Below, piece by piece: positions 60,090 through 64,000 of a stretch of DNA of 64,000 bases (positions are counted from its first letter, which is position 1; every line of letters begins with the position of its first letter). The stretch covers positions 266,240 to 330,239 of the forward strand of contig NZ_RCOG02000027.1 of assembly GCF_009663685.2 (NCBI RefSeq). The letters are read 5' to 3'. This DNA is from Cupriavidus sp. U2. GTDB lineage: Bacteria; Pseudomonadota; Gammaproteobacteria; Burkholderiales; Burkholderiaceae. Position numbers and translations under genes: made by a program. The notes beneath the pieces were generated by a model, which ran no database searches, was not told where the DNA came from, and was given only the letters and a program-made list of their open reading frames with translations.

Positions 60090-63000
60090 TGTTCCAGCCC
60101 TCCCACCGCGGCAGCCGGGGTACTGGCTTGCGCGGCGCGCTTTGGCATGCCGAAGCGTTCAAACAGCAGCGGCAACAGCAGCAGCGTCAGCGCGGTGGAA
60201 GTCACCAGCCCGCCCGACACCACGATGGCCAGCGGACGCTGGATCTCCGAGCCCGGCCCACTGGCCAGCAACAGCGGGATCATGCCGAGCGCCGTGATGC
60301 AAGCCGTCATCAGCACCGGACGCAGGCGATCCCTCACGCCGCGCTGCACCGCGCCGTGGATGTCGAGCCCATCCTCCAGCAGCGCGTTGAAGTGCGACAC
60401 CAGCACCACGCCGTTGAGCACGGCAATGCCCAGCAGCGCGATAAAGCCGACCGATGCCGGCACCGACAGGTACTCGCCCGAGATCCGCAGCGCAGCAATG
60501 CCGCCGACCAGCGCGAACGGGATGTTGCCGATCACCAGCAGCGCCTGCCGCACCGAGCGGAACGTCAGCATCAGCAGCAGGAAGATGGCCGACAGCGCCA
60601 GCGGCACCACCAGCCCCAGGCGCGCGGCCGCGCGCTGCTGGTTCTCGAACTGGCCGCCCCAGACAATGCGCAGGTCCTTTGGCATGCCGGGCAGCGCGGC
60701 CACCGCCGCACGCGCATCCTCGACGAACCCGGTCAGATCGCGCCCATCGACGTTGACCTGCACGATGCCGAAGCGCGCGCCGTTCTCGTGGTTGATGCGC
60801 ACCGGCCCGTCCACGCGACGCACCGTTGCCAGCGACGTCAGCGGCCAGGTCTTGCCGTCCGGCGCCGTCACCATCAGGCTCGTGAAGCCTTCGGGCGTCT
60901 GCCGCAGCGCATCGCTGCCGCGCAGCAGCAGCGGCGTGCGCACGACGCCTTCGGGCACGATGCCGATGCGTTCGCCCTCCACCTGGGCACGCAGCAGCGC
61001 CTGCAGCGCATCGCCGGACAGGCCGGCGCGGCCCAGTGCGGCCCGGTCCACGGCCAGCGTCAGGTACTGCACGCCTTCGTTGCTGGCGGCGATCACCTCG
61101 GCGGCGCCCGGCACCTTGCGCATCTGCCCGGCAATCGCGGCGGATGCATGGTTGATGGCCGCCAGATCGTTGCCGAACACCTTGATGGCCACGTCGCCGC
61201 GCGTGCCGGTCATCATCTCGGCAATCCGCATCTCGATGGGCTGGGTAAAGCTGTACATCACGCCCGGAAATTGCTCCATGACCTTGCGGATATCGGCGGC
61301 GATGTCTTCCTTGCTGCCCCGCCATTCGGACTTCGGCTTCAGCACCAGGAACGCGTCGGTCTCGTCCAGTCCCATTGGGTCCAGGCCCAGGTCGTCCGAC
61401 CCCATGCGCGCGACAATGGACCGGATCTCGGGCACCGCCTTGAGCAGCGCCGCCTGCACGCGCCGGTCGATATCGAGCGATGTCTCCAGCGACACCGACG
61501 GCGCGCGCTGCATCTGCACGATCAGGTCGCCCTCGTCCATCGACGGCATGAACGTCTTGCCCACCGATGCATAGAGCGCCACCGCCAGCAGCAGGGCAGC
61601 GCCGGCCGCGCCGAACACCGCGCGGGCGTGACGCTGGCTCCAGGCGTGCAGCCGGTCAAAGCGTGCGGACACCCAGCGCATCAGGAACGGCGCATGCCCG
61701 TCATGCGCGCGCAGCAGCACCGATGCCAGCGCCGGCACCACGGTCAGCGCGATCACCACGGACGCGCCCAGCGCCAGCACGATCGTCAGGGCGACGGGGC
61801 CGAACAGCTTGCCCTCCAGCCCTTCGAGCGACAGCAGCGGCAGGAATACGATGGCGATGATCGACACGCCGGCCAGCATCGGCACCGCCACGCTGGACAC
61901 CGCATGCCGGATGATGGCAGGCCGCAGCGCCGGATCGGTATGCCGCGCATGCGCGCGCGCGAGCCCCGACTCGATGTTCTCGACCACCACCACGGCCGCG
62001 TCGACGAGCATGCCCAGCGCGATGGCCAGCCCGCCCAGGCTCATGAGGTTGGCCGTCAGGCCCACGTAACGCATCATCAGGAAGGTGGCCAGCAGCGACA
62101 GCGGCAACGTGGCTGCCACCACCAGCGCCGCCCGCAGGCCACCGAGGAACAGGTACAGCGTGACGATCACCAGCAGGCTGGCCTCGACCAGCGCGCGCAC
62201 CACGGTGTTTGCCGCGCGCGATACCAGTTCGCCCCGGTCGTAGAACACCTTCGTGCTCATGCCCCTGGGCAGGGTGGGCGCCAGTTCGTCGAGCTTGTCC
62301 TGCACGGCCTTGACGACCCTGGACGCATCGGCACCGCGCAAGGCCAGCACCAGGCCCTGCACCGCCTCGCCCTTGCCGTCCATCGACACCGCGCCGTTGC
62401 GCGTGGTGGACCCCAGCCGCACGGTCGCCACGTCGGCCACGGTGACCTGGGCCACCTGCGCCGCATCGGCGCCCGCCTGCACGACGATGCGACGCAGGTC
62501 GTCCAGCCCGCGCACGCCGCCTTCCACGCGCACCACCCAGGTTTCGTCGCCCTGCTCCACGCGCCCCGCGCCGTCGTTGCGGTTGTTGCTTTCCAGCGCC
62601 TGGCGCAACTGCTCCAGCGTCACGCCACGCGCGCGCAGCCGGGCTGGATCGGGAATCACCTCGTAGCTGCGTACCTCGCCGCCCAGCGCATTGACGTCTG
62701 CCACGCCGCTGACGGTACGTAGCGCCGGGCGGATCACCCAGTCCAGCACCTGGCGGCGCTCGGCCAGCGTGTGGGTATCGCTTTCGAGCGTGAACATGAA
62801 CATCTCGCCCAGCGGCGTGGTGATCGGCGCGAGGCCGCCCACCGCGTTGTCGGGCAGGTCCCGCATCAGGCCGGACAGCCGTTCGGTCACCTGCTGGCGG
62901 GCCCAGTACGGGTCCACGCCCTCCTCGAAGTCGACGGTCACGTCGCTGAGCCCGTACTTCGACACCGACCGTACGATGGTCTTCTGCGGGATGCCCAGCA

Positions 63001-63220
63001 GTTCCTGCTCGATCGGCGTGGACACGCGCTGCTCTACTTCCTCGGGCGTCATGCCGGGGATCTTGAGGATGACCTTGACCTGCGTCGGAGCGATATCCGG
63101 GAAGGCATCGATCGGCAGGTTGGCATACGCCCAGGCGCCGGCACATGCGAGCACGGCGGCCGCGATCAGCACCAGCACGCGCTGGCGCAAGGCGGCATCG
63201 ACGATTCTGTCCAGCATCAT
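60086..63220 (-). CDS. Heavy-metal efflux RND pump (CusA/CzcA family)
   Basis: 1044 residues, the length of HME-RND transporters, with twelve helices and two large periplasmic loops. It opens with IVDAALRQRVLVLIAAAVLA and IDAFPDIAPTQVKVILKIPG. Helix 4 reads GLAIALGMLVDAAVVVVENI, closer to the monovalent-metal CusA pattern (AxGAMVDAAIVMIEN) than to the CzcA DFGIIVDG pattern. The periplasmic porter domain has FLVLKPKSEWRG and Met-rich FPGVMYSFTQPIEMRIAEMM. A copper or silver role is therefore possible, but HME groups of unknown substrate share these features. It overlaps both neighbours by four bases. Confidence 0.9.
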   Translation of the reverse strand: MMLDRIVDAALRQRVLVLIAAAVLACAGAWAYANLPIDAFPDIAPTQVKVILKIPGMTPEEVEQRVSTPIEQELLGIPQKTIVRSVSKYGLSDVTVDFEEGVDPYWARQQVTERLSGLMRDLPDNAVGGLAPITTPLGEMFMFTLESDTHTLAERRQVLDWVIRPALRTVSGVADVNALGGEVRSYEVIPDPARLRARGVTLEQLRQALESNNRNDGAGRVEQGDETWVVRVEGGVRGLDDLRRIVVQAGADAAQVAQVTVADVATVRLGSTTRNGAVSMDGKGEAVQGLVLALRGADASRVVKAVQDKLDELAPTLPRGMSTKVFYDRGELVSRAANTVVRALVEASLLVIVTLYLFLGGLRAALVVAATLPLSLLATFLMMRYVGLTANLMSLGGLAIALGMLVDAAVVVVENIESGLARAHARHTDPALRPAIIRHAVSSVAVPMLAGVSIIAIVFLPLLSLEGLEGKLFGPVALTIVLALGASVVIALTVVPALASVLLRAHDGHAPFLMRWVSARFDRLHAWSQRHARAVFGAAGAALLLAVALYASVGKTFMPSMDEGDLIVQMQRAPSVSLETSLDIDRRVQAALLKAVPEIRSIVARMGSDDLGLDPMGLDETDAFLVLKPKSEWRGSKEDIAADIRKVMEQFPGVMYSFTQPIEMRIAEMMTGTRGDVAIKVFGNDLAAINHASAAIAGQMRKVPGAAEVIAASNEGVQYLTLAVDRAALGRAGLSGDALQALLRAQVEGERIGIVPEGVVRTPLLLRGSDALRQTPEGFTSLMVTAPDGKTWPLTSLATVRRVDGPVRINHENGARFGIVQVNVDGRDLTGFVEDARAAVAALPGMPKDLRIVWGGQFENQQRAAARLGLVVPLALSAIFLLLMLTFRSVRQALLVIGNIPFALVGGIAALRISGEYLSVPASVGFIALLGIAVLNGVVLVSHFNALLEDGLDIHGAVQRGVRDRLRPVLMTACITALGMIPLLLASGPGSEIQRPLAIVVSGGLVTSTALTLLLLPLLFERFGMPKRAAQASTPAAAVGGLEQ

Positions 63221-64000
63221 TGGCCTCCGACGAGCATGCCTTTGAGCGCGCCGATGCCCGTGACGGCCACCCTGGCGTCGGCCGGCAGCACGCCACGCAC
63301 CGTGGCAAAGGCATCGTCCGTGGCATCGACCGTCACCGGGTAATAGGCCACGCCGTCCTTGACGGCCACGAACACCCCTGCCTTGCCTTGCGTGTAGGTC
63401 AGCGCGGCCACCGGCACGCGCAGGCGGACGCCGGACTGACCGGTTGCGCCGCCGGTGGCCGCGCCCAGGTGGATGACCACCCCGACGCTCTCGCCAGCCT
63501 GCAGGCTGCCACGCGCGTCCAGCGTGGCCCGGATGCGCACCGAGCCAGTCCCGTCGCTGGACGGCACCACGCCCGCCACCTTGCCGGCCGCGCCACGCTG
63601 GCGGACCTCCACGCGCTCGCCGCCGCGGATCGTGGGCACGTCGCGGCCCACCAGCAGGTCAAGCTCCAGCGCATCGGGATCGACGATGCGGAACAGCGGC
63701 GCCGAGGCATCGACGCGCGTGCCCGGCACGGCGTGGATCTCGGCAACCAGCCCGTCGCGCCCCGCCACCATGCGCGCGTCGCCACGCGGGCTCACGCCAA
63801 TGCCGGCGGCCGCCATTTCGGCCTCGCGCGCCCGCACGGTAGCGGCGGCCTCGCGGGCGCGCGCCTGGGTGGTCTCCCAGCGGCTGCCGGCAATGATGCC
63901 GTCGTCGTGCAACTGGCGGTCGCGCTTGAGCGCAAGCTGGGACAGCGCTGCCTGCGAACGGGCTTCGGCCAGCGCACGGGTGGCCTCGAACATCTGCGGG
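63217..64000 (-). CDS. RND periplasmic adaptor, CusB/CzcB-like (partial)
   Basis: 261 residues of the C-terminal part are inside the window; the frame runs past 64000 (…PQMFEATRALAE), so the N-terminus is missing. Seen are the end of the hairpin (SQAALSQLALKRDRQLHDDG), the lipoyl/beta-barrel region (VAEIHAVPGTRVDASAPLF, RIVDPDALELDLLVGRDVP) and the membrane-proximal domain. It links pump and duct. The stop overlaps the pump start by four bases. Metal-binding Met or His residues of the N-terminus cannot be checked here. Confidence 0.87.
   Translation of the reverse strand, partial: PQMFEATRALAEARSQAALSQLALKRDRQLHDDGIIAGSRWETTQARAREAAATVRAREAEMAAAGIGVSPRGDARMVAGRDGLVAEIHAVPGTRVDASAPLFRIVDPDALELDLLVGRDVPTIRGGERVEVRQRGAAGKVAGVVPSSDGTGSVRIRATLDARGSLQAGESVGVVIHLGAATGGATGQSGVRLRVPVAALTYTQGKAGVFVAVKDGVAYYPVTVDATDDAFATVRGVLPADARVAVTGIGALKGMLVGGQ

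Noticed and set aside
59642..62722. A 1026-codon open frame on the plus strand
   Set aside because: It is antisense to the RND pump and duct genes, whose identity is unambiguous.

Overview
The window is 64 kb of GC-rich chromosome with dense, mostly unidirectional catabolic operons. Each typically has one LysR, GntR, Lrp, XRE or Crp regulator. Orphan Bug-type (tripartite tricarboxylate family) binding proteins, an ActP/DUF485 pair, CsbD, FetAB, a general porin and a heavy-metal RND pump are also present. This mix fits a soil or water Burkholderiaceae, most likely Cupriavidus or a close relative (inference from gene content and composition; no rRNA is present). I see no insertion sequence, integrase, phage gene or CRISPR array. 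One tRNA gene (tRNA-Val, GAC) is present.

Layout. 1-1093: a LytS-type kinase and the start of its response regulator. 1187-5553: an L-rhamnonate (or similar 6-deoxy-aldonate) operon, reading FAH hydrolase, SDR dehydrogenase, remnant MFS transporter, rhamnonate dehydratase, with a divergent LysR. 5550-14403: a LysR/FAD amine dehydrogenase pair divergent from a sugar-diacid-like operon (Bug receptor, UxaA/GarD dehydratase, semialdehyde dehydrogenase, HpcH aldolase, FAD-linked hydroxyacid dehydrogenase). 14327-18703: EamA exporter, CsbD, FetAB, porin. 18799-22667: a two-component flavin monooxygenase with MFS transporter and XRE-cupin regulator. 22668-27186: Bug, LeuC-like, LeuD-like, isocitrate-lyase-family lyase and GntR, which looks like an alkylmalate hydratase/lyase route. 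27582-44727: mainly housekeeping and scattered genes (SDR, IlvD, Lrp, EamA, serine hydrolase, HAD, Crp, acyl-CoA ligase, cytochrome c, tRNA-Val, DUF2322, ActP/YjcH, GYD, LysR, isochorismatase). 44907-52250: a methyltransferase, a flavoprotein and a 785-residue protein that together resemble a LodB/LodA quinocofactor pair, divergent from an IorAB-type molybdenum hydroxylase. 52270-58708: GntR divergent from a five-gene operon (MFS, periplasmic serine hydrolase, single-Cys maleate-isomerase-like protein, dihydropyrimidinase, Cys-less hydantoin-racemase-like protein). 58779-64000: a CusCBA/CzcCBA-type metal efflux operon, cut by the window end.

Three loci look least explained by known pathways. 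First, the flavoprotein plus 785-residue protein with a Cys-x6-Trp motif beside a Tat-exported molybdoenzyme. Second, the hydantoinase operon in which both racemase-superfamily members lack expected catalytic cysteines and no N-carbamoylase is present. Third, the LeuCD-like/lyase/Bug operon, which matches the dimethylmaleate hydratase plus dimethylmalate lyase logic of nicotinate fermenters but sits in an aerobic-type genome context. All three are read from sequence only; homology searches were not available.
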